This document shows positions 20,143-26,870 of a DNA stretch of 26,870 bases, piece after piece (the stretch's first letter is position 1; the number at the start of each line of letters is the position of its first letter). The notes below the pieces were generated by a model that was not told where the DNA came from, did not search any database, and worked only from the letters and a program-made list of their open reading frames with translations. The stretch lies in NCBI GenBank assembly GCA_028869615.1, contig JAGWRQ010000002.1, positions 1-26,870 of the forward strand. Reading direction: 5' to 3'. Source of the DNA: Candidatus Methylomirabilota bacterium (GTDB lineage Bacteria; Methylomirabilota; Methylomirabilia; Methylomirabilales; Methylomirabilaceae). Both the position numbers and the translations under genes were made by a program.

Positions 20143-20931
20143 ATGTTCGTATCGCCTGGTCCATTCGTCTTGCAGATCGGCCCGCTTGCCGTTCGTTGGT
20201 ATGGCCTTCTCTTTGCCATCGCTGTCTTGCTGGGAACCTGGCTGGCGCAGCGTGAGGCGATCCGCCGTGGGGAGGATCCTGATCAGCTTCTCAACGTTAT
20301 TGTGTTCGGGGTGATGATCGGCTTAATCGGCGCGAGACTCTACTATGTCCTGTTCAATTGGGGCTACTACGGTTCGAGGCCGTTGAAGATCCTGGCGGTG
20401 TGGGAGGGGGGGCTGGCGATCCACGGCGGCCTCCTGGCCGGGGGATTGGCTGCGGTCATCTATTCCGTCCGTAAGAAGTTGCCTGTACTGACCTACCTGG
20501 ACATCATGGCTCCTTCGGCTCCGCTCGGGCAGGCGATCGGTCGGTGGGGCAATTTTTTCAATCAGGAGGCCTTCGGGGTTCCGACCGACCTGCCATGGAA
20601 GCTCTACATCGAGCCTTCCCATCGGCCGCCCGATCTGGCCGCCTATGAGTATTTCCATCCGACGTTCCTGTACGAATCGCTCTGGAACCTCCTGGTCTTT
20701 ACGATCCTTTACTTCGCGCTTCGCCGCCGGCTGGAGCGAATCCCCGGCGCGCTGTTGCTCTGTTATATCGGGCTGTACTCTGTCGGCCGGTTCTTCGTTG
20801 AGGGGCTCCGGATCGATAGCCTGATGCTGGGACCTGTACGCGCGGCACAAGTGATGAGCCTCATGTTGATCGCCCTCTCACTTATCGGGCTCGCCTGGCT
20901 GTCTGCTGTTGCCAAACGACCTCGATCCTGA
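20143..20931 (+). CDS. lgt: Prolipoprotein diacylglyceryl transferase
   Basis: Inner-membrane enzyme that moves the diacylglyceryl group of phosphatidylglycerol onto the lipobox Cys of prolipoproteins. The protein has 262 residues with about seven hydrophobic segments. The Lgt signature GRWGNFFNQEAFG starts at 133 (Arg134 is the conserved lipid-contacting Arg), with IHGGLLAG before it and HPTFLYESLWNLLVF after. ATG 20143 has GAGG 6 nt upstream. gpsA begins 13 nt after the stop, linking lipidation with the glycerol-3-phosphate needed for phosphatidylglycerol. Confidence 0.96.
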   Translation: MFVSPGPFVLQIGPLAVRWYGLLFAIAVLLGTWLAQREAIRRGEDPDQLLNVIVFGVMIGLIGARLYYVLFNWGYYGSRPLKILAVWEGGLAIHGGLLAGGLAAVIYSVRKKLPVLTYLDIMAPSAPLGQAIGRWGNFFNQEAFGVPTDLPWKLYIEPSHRPPDLAAYEYFHPTFLYESLWNLLVFTILYFALRRRLERIPGALLLCYIGLYSVGRFFVEGLRIDSLMLGPVRAAQVMSLMLIALSLIGLAWLSAVAKRPRS

Positions 20932-20944
20932 CAGAGATATGGTG

Positions 20945-21943
20945 ATGAAACGGATCGGCGTCGTGGGGGCCGGGGCTTGGGGGACCACACTTGCCAAGCT
21001 CTTAGCCGAGCAAGGACATGCGGTTACCCTTTGGGTGTGGGAGCGCGAGCTCGCCTTCACTATGGCGAAGGAGCGCGAGAACAGTCTCTTTCTGCCGGGG
21101 GTTGAGCTGCCCGAGGCGCTTGAGATCACGACCTCCCTCGCCGAGGTCGCTCGAGGCTGCTCGACCCTTCTGCTGGTGATCCCTTCTCACGTCCTTCGTT
21201 CCGTATGTACGGAGCTGCTGCCGTTCACTCAGGAATCGACGCTTTTCATCATTGCGACAAAAGGCATAGAACCGGATAGTTGCATGACTATGTCGCAGGT
21301 ACTACATGAGGTGACTCCATCCAGACGGATGCTGGCTGTGTTATCGGGTCCTACCTTTGCGAAGGAGGTGAGCAGAGGACTGCCTGCGGCGGCAGTTGCA
21401 GCGTCAACGAGCGCCGACGTGGCAATACAGGTCCAGAACTTGCTGAGCACCCCAACCTTTCGCGTGTACGCCGGAAGCGATCCATTAGGCGTAGAGTTGG
21501 GGGGGGCGATCAAGAATGTCATTGCCATTGCCGCCGGCATCGTGGACGGCCTTGGACTCGGGCACAATGCGCTGGTTGCGCTCATTACACGAGGGTTGCA
21601 CGAAATGACCCGCCTGGGGGTAGCGATGGGCGCGCGTGCCGAGACATTTGCCGGGCTGGCGGGACTCGGGGACCTTGTGCTGACCTGCACCGGGGATCTC
21701 TCACGGAACCGGCAACTCGGGCTGGCGCTTGGCAGGGGCGCGGCGCTTTCCGAACTGCTGCAACGCAGCCCGACGGTGAAGGAGGGGGTCAACGCCTCGA
21801 AGGGCGCCGTTGATCTTGCCCGTCGCTTCTCTGTTGACATGCCGATCTGTCGGGAAACCTATGCGGTCCTCTTTGAGCATCGATCGCCGCAGGAGGCGGT
21901 GGCGAGTCTGCTGAGTAGAACGTTGAAAGCTGAAGAAGCGTAG
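20945..21943 (+). CDS. gpsA: Glycerol-3-phosphate dehydrogenase [NAD(P)+]
   Basis: Cytosolic enzyme reducing dihydroxyacetone phosphate to sn-glycerol-3-phosphate, the phospholipid backbone precursor. From ATG 20945 the protein is 332 residues, close to E. coli GpsA. The Rossmann motif GAGAWG is near residue 7, SGPTFAKEV follows mid-protein, and catalytic Lys190 lies in GGAIKNVIAIAAG, followed by GLAGLGDLVLTCTG. ATG 20939 is an alternative start giving MVMKRI; AGAG spacing favours 20945. The gene before is lgt and the one after starts 9 nt downstream, so the three are probably one transcript. Confidence 0.96.
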   Translation: MKRIGVVGAGAWGTTLAKLLAEQGHAVTLWVWERELAFTMAKERENSLFLPGVELPEALEITTSLAEVARGCSTLLLVIPSHVLRSVCTELLPFTQESTLFIIATKGIEPDSCMTMSQVLHEVTPSRRMLAVLSGPTFAKEVSRGLPAAAVAASTSADVAIQVQNLLSTPTFRVYAGSDPLGVELGGAIKNVIAIAAGIVDGLGLGHNALVALITRGLHEMTRLGVAMGARAETFAGLAGLGDLVLTCTGDLSRNRQLGLALGRGAALSELLQRSPTVKEGVNASKGAVDLARRFSVDMPICRETYAVLFEHRSPQEAVASLLSRTLKAEEA

Positions 21944-21952
21944 AGGCGTGAC

Positions 21953-22729
21953 GTGCCGTACGTGCAGGTCGGGCGCGCTCGAATCCATTTCGTTGAACAA
22001 GGTCCGACACCGGCGAGCCGGCTGTCACCGATCGTCTTCATCCACGGGGCGGGTGGGAGCCATCAGGTGTGGCTCCAGCAGGTCAGGACATTGGCGCGTC
22101 GGCGACGGGCCATCGCGGTGGACCTTCCGGGGCATGGCGATTCTGAGGGGAGCGGCGCCGACCGGATCGAGGCCTACCGCGACATCGTCAAAAAGTGTAT
22201 GGCAACCTTAGGTCTGGACCGGACCGTCATGGTGGGCCACTCGATGGGCGGGGCCATTACCCAGAGTCTTGCACTGATCCACCCAGGACTGCTTGCGGCG
22301 ATTGTACTGGTAGGGACCGGGGCAAGGCTGCGCGTGCAGCCGCAGATCTTCACCGGCCTTCAAGACGACGCAAAGCGAACGGTCGAGCTGATGACCAAGT
22401 GGGCGCGCGCGCCAGGCGCCCAGGCGGAACTGCTCCAGCAGGATACCGACGCGATACTGCGCACCCCGGTCTCGGTGATTGAAGGAGACCTTCGCGCATG
22501 CAATGTCTTTGACCTTATGGACCAGGTCAAGGCGATTACTCTTCCAACTCTGGTGATCTGTGGGACCGACGACCTGATGACGCCGCCGAAATACGCCGAG
22601 TATTTGCATCGGCAGATCAACGGATCGCAGCTTGCGCTCATCCCCGCGGCCGGCCACATGGTCATGCTGGAGAAGCCCGACAAGGTCAGTGAAGACATTG
22701 ACGCCTTCCTTGAGCGACTGGGCTGTTAA
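21953..22729 (+). CDS. Alpha/beta hydrolase
   Basis: A 258-residue cytosolic alpha/beta-fold hydrolase. Oxyanion-loop motif FIHGAGG, nucleophile Ser97 in VGHSMGGA, acid Asp206 or Asp207 in CGTDDLMTP, and catalytic His235 in AAGHMVMLEKP. Start GTG 21953 has AGAGG a few bases upstream. Esterase, lipase, C-C hydrolase or haloperoxidase-like activities are all possible; context with lgt and gpsA hints at a lipid-related ester but does not prove it. Confidence 0.9.
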   Translation: MPYVQVGRARIHFVEQGPTPASRLSPIVFIHGAGGSHQVWLQQVRTLARRRRAIAVDLPGHGDSEGSGADRIEAYRDIVKKCMATLGLDRTVMVGHSMGGAITQSLALIHPGLLAAIVLVGTGARLRVQPQIFTGLQDDAKRTVELMTKWARAPGAQAELLQQDTDAILRTPVSVIEGDLRACNVFDLMDQVKAITLPTLVICGTDDLMTPPKYAEYLHRQINGSQLALIPAAGHMVMLEKPDKVSEDIDAFLERLGC

Positions 22730-22778
22730 GACATCTTCTGGTAACTACTCAGCCTAACCGCCTAAGCAGTTACGTCTT
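22728..22778. terminator. Weak bidirectional hairpin between convergent genes
   Basis: GTAACT (22741-22746) pairs with AGTTAC (22768-22773), flanked by AAGAC (22728) and GTCTT (22774). It lies between the convergent hydrolase and RCK genes and covers both stop regions. No T-run follows, so termination is uncertain. Confidence 0.3.
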
Positions 22779-23453
22779 CTGTTGCGCATCCGGTCGGCCG
22801 AACAGGCTGGCCAGCTCTTCGGCTCCTTCACGGTCTGCAATTGCGAGCACTTCATCCCCGACTTCAAATCGAGTGTCGCCGCGCGGAATGAGGATCTGGC
22901 CGCGCCGGATGATGGTGGCGATCACCGAGTTCGATGGCAGCGTCAGGTCCTTGATGGCGATGCCCAAGGCGCGGGCTCCCGGCGGGATCTTTTCCTCCAC
23001 CAGGGAGTAGCGGCCCCTCCGCAGTTTGAGTAACGTCATCATGTCGCCGAGCGACATCTCTTCTTCGATCAGGCTGCCAAAGATCTCCGCTTGGTTGAGA
23101 GCTACGTCTACGTGGAACTTCTCGTCGAAGAGCCAGGCGGCGCGGGGATTGTTGATCCAGGCGATGGTGCGAGGCACATGATAGCGGGTGCGGGCAAAGA
23201 AGCAGAGCGCCAGATTGTCCTCGTCGGTGGACGTACAGGCGGCCAACACCTTCGCGCGATGAATGCCTGCTTGTTCCATGATCTGCGGATCGATGGGATT
23301 GCCTTCGTAGATCACCTCGGTGGGCACTTCATGGTGAAGGCGCGTCAGGATGTCCCGTCGGTGCTCGATCAGTCGGACCTCGTGCCGGCGAGCCAGCAAG
23401 AGTGTCGCGAGGTGCGCGGCGGTTCGGCCTCCGCCGGCGATCAGAACAAACAT
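22770..23453 (-). CDS. TrkA/RCK-type potassium uptake regulator, variant nucleotide motif
   Basis: A 227-residue cytosolic RCK protein: TrkA-N (1-~125) with GNPIDPQIMEQAGI and AACTSTDEDNLAL, then TrkA-C (~140-215) with PPGARALGIAIKDLTLP and VGDEVLAI. The nucleotide loop reads G7-G-G9-R-T-A12, so the last Gly of GxGxxG is Ala. The end of strand 2 carries Glu30, suggesting NAD(H) binding. It is the third and last gene of the unit, its start 1 nt after the stop of the sister RCK gene. Likely a ligand-gated subunit controlling the KimA-like permease or a Trk/Ktr channel encoded elsewhere. Confidence 0.9.
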   Translation of the reverse strand: MFVLIAGGGRTAAHLATLLLARRHEVRLIEHRRDILTRLHHEVPTEVIYEGNPIDPQIMEQAGIHRAKVLAACTSTDEDNLALCFFARTRYHVPRTIAWINNPRAAWLFDEKFHVDVALNQAEIFGSLIEEEMSLGDMMTLLKLRRGRYSLVEEKIPPGARALGIAIKDLTLPSNSVIATIIRRGQILIPRGDTRFEVGDEVLAIADREGAEELASLFGRPDAQQKT

Positions 23454-23454
23454 A

Positions 23455-24114
23455 TTACCTCCCTTGTGGCGCCTTCAGTCGCTCACGCAACGTTTCGATA
23501 CCCGCCATAGTGGAACTCAGGTGCAGGATATCGCCCACCTCCAGACGTTCTTCGGAGGAGGGGAGCACGGCCTTGCCTGCTCTGGTCAGCGCCACGGCCA
23601 GACACTGACCTGCGTGGAGGAGATCCTGGAGAGTGCGGCCGTGCCAGGCCTCAGGCACAACCAGTTCGTAGATCTCGACTTCGCCGTTGCCGGCCGAGAA
23701 CACGCTTCGGGCGAATGCGGGGTAGAGCAACTCCTCGATGCGCGCTGCGCCCCAACTGGTCGAACTGACCACTTGGAGGCCAAAGGCCTCGTGCAAGGCT
23801 CGCCAGCGTGGATGATAGTTGCGGACGACGACCTGGGGCACATGATAGACGGTCCGCGCCACGTGCGCGACCACCGCGTTGAGCGAGTCGGAGTTGGTGA
23901 CGGCGGCGAGACCATCGGCTTGCTCAATGCCCGCTCGGCGTAGCACATCCGTGGCCAGCGCTTCACCTTGCACTGTGTGTCCACGAAAGTCTGCTGACAG
24001 GTTACTAAAGGCGGCGGCCACCTGGTCGATCACCGCTACCTGATGCCCCTTCTGGAATAGCCGATAGGCCAACTCTGTACCTACTCGCCCACACCCCACG
24101 ATAATGACATTCAT
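23455..24114 (-). CDS. TrkA/RCK-type potassium uptake regulator, canonical motif
   Basis: A 219-residue RCK protein with TrkA-N (IIVGCGRVGTELAYRLFQKGH, classical GxGxxG at 7-12, Asp30 at the end of strand 2) and TrkA-C (~140-210, ending RLEVGDILHLSS). It is clearly diverged from its partner downstream, so the two may form a heteromeric ring or answer different nucleotides. It starts 33 nt after the KimA-like stop, with AGGAACAG upstream of the ATG, so the three genes are a unit. Confidence 0.92.
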   Translation of the reverse strand: MNVIIVGCGRVGTELAYRLFQKGHQVAVIDQVAAAFSNLSADFRGHTVQGEALATDVLRRAGIEQADGLAAVTNSDSLNAVVAHVARTVYHVPQVVVRNYHPRWRALHEAFGLQVVSSTSWGAARIEELLYPAFARSVFSAGNGEVEIYELVVPEAWHGRTLQDLLHAGQCLAVALTRAGKAVLPSSEERLEVGDILHLSSTMAGIETLRERLKAPQGR

Positions 24115-24147
24115 AGCGTCTTCTGTTCCTCCGATACCCTGGCGCCA

Positions 24148-26103
24148 TTACTCTATTTGATAGGGCACGTCAATAATCACGATCCCCGGCTTGAACAACA
24201 GCATCAGTCGTAACAGCATCGCGGCCTGGGTGTGCAGGATATTGTGCCACCAGTGGCGGGGGACAAACTGCGGCACGATGATGGTAATGATCTCGTTGGG
24301 CTGCCGCTGCGCTGCAATCTCTTCAATGTACCCCAACAAGGGCTCCAGGAGCAACCGGTAGGGGGAATCAAGCACCACCAGGCGGATTCCATCGCCCCAC
24401 GATTCCCATTTCCGGTTCAGCGTCTCGGCCTCGACGGGATCGGTGCAGATATGCACGGCCGTAATGTCATCGGACAGTGTTCGGGCATAGCGGAGCGCCG
24501 CTAGTGTACCGCGATGGACGCCACTAATCGCCAGGATGACACGCTGGCGCGAGATTCGAGGCGGCCCACCATACTGCTCTAACGAAAGGCGTGCAGCCAG
24601 GTCGCGGTAATGGTAATGGATGGCAGAGAACATCGCTACGAGAATTGGCACCAGCAGGATCACGATCCACGCTCCATCGTGAAACTTTGTCATGGCAAAG
24701 ACCAGCATCACCACTGCCGTGCATACCGCACCAACACCGTTGATCGCCATCTTGAGCGCCCACCGGGGCTCGCGGCGGAGGGTAGAGCCTCGTTCTCGCA
24801 CCTCCTGCCCCGGTGGAAGGTGCCCGACCTTCCACCACCTGTGTGCCATGCCGGCCTGCGAGAGGGTGAAAGAGAGGAACACGCCAATGGCATAGAGCGG
24901 GATCAACGCGTTCACGCTGGCCTGAAACAGCCAGATCAGGAGCGAGGCGATGAGGGCCAGCGCCACAATGCCGCGCGAGTAGACGAGCCGGCTTCCCCGG
25001 TAAGTCAGTTGCCGGGGCAAAAAGCCATCCGCCGCCAGGAGGGCGCTCAGCCGCGGGAAGTCGGCAAAGGCTGTATTGGCTGCCATGACCAGGATGAGGG
25101 TCGTGGCCGCGATGGTGGCGAGGTACAGTAGGCCACGCCCTCCATAGGTCGTGCGCGCCAGTTGCGAAATCACCGTTTCCGCCTCCGACGGCATAGCGCC
25201 GACCTTCAGAGCCAGGAAAGAGATAACCAGGAAGAGCGTGCCCAGGATCGCGGCCATCCACATGAGCGTGATCCCTGCGTTGCGACTGCGCGGCTCCTTA
25301 AACGCAGGGACCCCGTTAGAGATCGCCTCCACACCTGTGAGGGCGGTCGTCCCGTTGGAGAAGGCATGGAGCACTACAAACAGGGAGACTGACTGTATGA
25401 AGGGTTCTTTTCCGAGATGCGGAGGGTTCTGTACGGCGCCCAGACCCCCGATCAGGTACTGGGTGAGACCGCTCCCTACGGTCAGAAACAGCATCCCGAG
25501 GAAGAAGTACGTGGGCACGGCAAACACCGCGCCGGATTCTCTCACACCACGTAAGTTGACCAGCATCATGAACAGCACCAGCCCAATCGCCAATGGTACC
25601 CGATAGGGGAAGAGGGAGGGATACGCGGAAGTCATTTGGGCCACGCCAGAAGCCACCGAAACGGCTACCGTCAGGATGTAATCGGTCAGCAGTGCCCCTC
25701 CGGCCATTTGGGCGGGGAATTCTCCGAGGTTGTCGCGGGCCACGATATACGCCCCGCCGCCCCCGGGATAGGCGTGGATCGTTTGCTCGTAGGAGAGTGT
25801 GACAATAGCGAGCAACGCTACGATGGCCAGCGAAATCGGAAGGGCATAGACGAACGCTGCGGCCCCGGCAGCGGCCAGAACGAATAAAATCTCGTCGGTG
25901 GCGTATGCGGTGGAAGAGAGCGCGTCGGATGCGAAGACAGCCAGGCCAATGGTCTTGCCAATAGCCTGGTGGGGGGCATCGGCGGTCCGAAGTGGCCGCC
26001 CGATCAGCCAGGTTCGCCAGGAGTGAGGCGGCTGGTATTCGGCGGTTCGTCGTAAGACGGTCGTTCCGCGCTCTTTTTCGAGCGTAGGCACAGATTGCCT
26101 CAC
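24148..26103 (-). CDS. KimA/YdaO-like APC-superfamily potassium permease
   Basis: A 651-residue inner-membrane transporter with about twelve helices and a soluble C-terminal domain (~480-651). Segments match KimA of Bacillus as I recall it: ASDALSSTAYATDEI, YPGGGGAYIVARDNLGE, LLTDYILTVAVSVASG, ALTGVEAISNGVPAFKEP, LVMAANTAFADFPRL and IPLYAIGVFLSFTLSQ. KimA is a high-affinity K+/H+ symporter inhibited by c-di-AMP at its C-terminal domain. Two RCK genes follow, supporting K+ as substrate. GTG 26103 has no clear RBS; GTG 26091, with GAGG 6 nt upstream, is an equally good start. An amino-acid APC permease is a less likely alternative. Confidence 0.85.
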   Translation of the reverse strand: MRQSVPTLEKERGTTVLRRTAEYQPPHSWRTWLIGRPLRTADAPHQAIGKTIGLAVFASDALSSTAYATDEILFVLAAAGAAAFVYALPISLAIVALLAIVTLSYEQTIHAYPGGGGAYIVARDNLGEFPAQMAGGALLTDYILTVAVSVASGVAQMTSAYPSLFPYRVPLAIGLVLFMMLVNLRGVRESGAVFAVPTYFFLGMLFLTVGSGLTQYLIGGLGAVQNPPHLGKEPFIQSVSLFVVLHAFSNGTTALTGVEAISNGVPAFKEPRSRNAGITLMWMAAILGTLFLVISFLALKVGAMPSEAETVISQLARTTYGGRGLLYLATIAATTLILVMAANTAFADFPRLSALLAADGFLPRQLTYRGSRLVYSRGIVALALIASLLIWLFQASVNALIPLYAIGVFLSFTLSQAGMAHRWWKVGHLPPGQEVRERGSTLRREPRWALKMAINGVGAVCTAVVMLVFAMTKFHDGAWIVILLVPILVAMFSAIHYHYRDLAARLSLEQYGGPPRISRQRVILAISGVHRGTLAALRYARTLSDDITAVHICTDPVEAETLNRKWESWGDGIRLVVLDSPYRLLLEPLLGYIEEIAAQRQPNEIITIIVPQFVPRHWWHNILHTQAAMLLRLMLLFKPGIVIIDVPYQIE

Positions 26104-26165
26104 GATACAGTGTGCAGGATCAGTAAGGCCGGTTGGTCACCTGGACGCCACTACGCTTATGAAGG

Positions 26166-26194
26166 ATGCTATCCCGGTCAGCGTATTCCGTCAA
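26166..26194 (-). promoter_or_regulatory. Sigma70-type promoter for the KimA-RCK-RCK unit
   Basis: On the minus strand: TTGACG (26189-26194, 5/6), 17-nt spacer, TAGCAT (26166-26171). The box layout is the same as in the MNT/HEPN promoter. A start near 26159 gives a leader of ~56 nt. The -35 abuts a plus-strand TTGACA (26196-26201), together forming GTCAA-G-TTGAC. No c-di-AMP riboswitch is evident, as the leader is too short. Confidence 0.5.
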
Positions 26195-26284
26195 GTTGAC
26201 AGACGTCACAATGAAAACCTTCGCCCTCACAGGTCTGTTCGTGTGATAGCATAGAGCATACAGGGCATGGAATTCAGCAAAACC

Positions 26285-26312
26285 GGCTCAATCTAGCCAC
26301 TCTCCTTGAGCC
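26285..26312. repeat. Inverted repeat upstream of the thioesterase gene
   Basis: GGCTCAA (26285-26291) and TTGAGCC (26306-26312), a perfect 7-bp pair with a 14-nt loop. No T-tract follows. It may be an operator or an mRNA leader hairpin. The rest of 26104-26372 holds only the promoter region above. Confidence 0.4.
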
Positions 26313-26372
26313 TGTCAAGCATTATTCCGCCTGAAGATCACCAGCGCAAGGCGCCCGAGATGGGAGGAGTCC

Positions 26373-26777
26373 ATGAGCCTGCATGAAGGGATGACGTTTG
26401 AGAGGACCTGGAGGGTGACTAAGGCTGAGGCGGCCGACCGGCACGGCAATCCGTTCATCCATGTGCTCACCACGCCGGTTGTCGTCGAGTGGATGGAGGA
26501 GGCGGCGACAGCCGGTGTGCAGTCGCATCTGCCTGAGGGGCAGGGCACAGTCGGCAGCAGTCTGAAGATGAAGCACCTGGCGCCGACCCCGATCGGACTT
26601 ATGGTAAAGGTAGTGGCGAAGTTGACGCAGATTGAAGGACGGCGTCTCACGTTCCGAATCGAGGTCTTCGACGAGGTGGAGCAGATTGCCGAATGTGAGC
26701 ACACACGGGTCATCGTTGATCTCGCGCGCTTCCACGACAAGGTCGGAAGAAAGGCGGGAGGGACGAGAGGCTCGTGA
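26373..26777 (+). CDS. FlK-like hotdog-fold acyl-CoA thioesterase
   Basis: A 134-residue hotdog protein of the fluoroacetyl-CoA thioesterase (FlK) type. The FlK catalytic residues Thr42/Glu50/His76 have counterparts Thr34, Glu42 and His68 at identical spacing, in VLTTPVVVEWMEEA and KMKHLAPTP. GRRLTFRIEVFD and ARFHDKVGRK also match FlK. The true substrate is probably another short acyl-CoA: most family members are not linked to fluoroacetate and nothing nearby suggests it. GGGAGGAG precedes ATG 26373. Probably monocistronic. Confidence 0.88.
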   Translation: MSLHEGMTFERTWRVTKAEAADRHGNPFIHVLTTPVVVEWMEEAATAGVQSHLPEGQGTVGSSLKMKHLAPTPIGLMVKVVAKLTQIEGRRLTFRIEVFDEVEQIAECEHTRVIVDLARFHDKVGRKAGGTRGS

Positions 26778-26779
26778 GT

Positions 26780-26822
26780 GAAACTGTCGGGTCCAGCGCC
26801 TCAGAGTTTCCTTGACAGTTTC
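26780..26822. promoter_or_regulatory. 9-bp inverted repeat overlapping a promoter
   Basis: GAAACTGTC (26780-26788) and GACAGTTTC (26814-26822) are perfect inverse copies 25 nt apart. The right arm covers most of the -35 box of the promoter below, as an operator would. Confidence 0.45.
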
Positions 26823-26840
26823 CGCGACCGGGCAAATAAT
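26812..26840 (+). promoter_or_regulatory. Strong sigma70-type promoter reading out of the window
   Basis: Perfect TTGACA (26812-26817), 17-nt spacer, AATAAT (26835-26840, 5/6). It is the best promoter match in the window. The gene it drives lies beyond the right edge. Confidence 0.6.
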
Positions 26841-26870
26841 ACCCTTCCGGATTCGGAGTATGTCTCACAA

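Noticed and set aside
24524..25261. Minus-strand 245-codon frame within the permease gene
   Set aside because: It is an alternative frame of the KimA-like gene with atypical composition; the permease frame carries clear family motifs.
26104..26372. c-di-AMP (ydaO) riboswitch for the KimA-like gene
   Set aside because: The predicted leader is ~56 nt, too short for that fold, and no conserved core is visible.

Overview
The window is GC-rich (roughly 60 %) bacterial chromosome from a Gram-negative organism. It carries an RND-type pump, a lipoprotein diacylglyceryl transferase, a multihaem c-type cytochrome and a hopanoid C-3 methylase. That combination, with bacterial Shine-Dalgarno sites and an archaeal-style HTH/zinc-ribbon regulator, fits a deep-branching methanotroph-like lineage such as NC10/Methylomirabilota. 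The lineage is inferred from gene content and remembered family sequences, not from a search. No rRNA, tRNA, transposase, phage gene or CRISPR array was seen.

Layout: (a) 1-3455: the C-terminal ~900 residues of an RND efflux permease with an unusual hydrophobic insertion, a small HTH/zinc-ribbon regulator, and queF. (b) 3456-4188: a 733-bp gene-free, partly AT-rich stretch with a promoter candidate, short repeats, two REP-like hairpins and a near-perfect orphan Shine-Dalgarno. (c) 4189-14995: a same-strand signalling island. It encodes a 1740-residue soluble hybrid histidine kinase with a seven-unit 92-residue HAMP array and three receivers, then CheR, a receiver-less CheB, a receiver-histidine kinase, an Rcp1-like receiver, a receiver-receiver-GAF-kinase and a DivK-like receiver. 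No MCP, CheA or CheW is present. (d) 15002-15710, minus strand: an MNT/HEPN toxin-antitoxin-like pair with its own promoter and a flanking inverted repeat.

(e) 15995-22729, plus strand: a 54-residue zinc ribbon, an NDUFA9-like dehydrogenase, a pentahaem cytochrome c, HpnR, Lgt, GpsA and an alpha/beta hydrolase. Much of this run concerns membranes: hopanoid methylation, glycerol-3-phosphate supply and lipoprotein lipidation. (f) 22770-26103, minus strand: a KimA-like potassium permease followed by two different TrkA/RCK-type regulators, a probable K+-uptake unit. (g) 26373-26777: a FlK-like hotdog thioesterase, followed by a strong promoter with an inverted repeat that points out of the window.

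The two best candidates for new biology are the poly-HAMP/CheR/CheB kinase island, where an adaptation-type methylation pair sits with soluble kinases and no chemoreceptor, and the KimA-RCK-RCK operon, which pairs a permease family not normally linked to RCK subunits with two of them.
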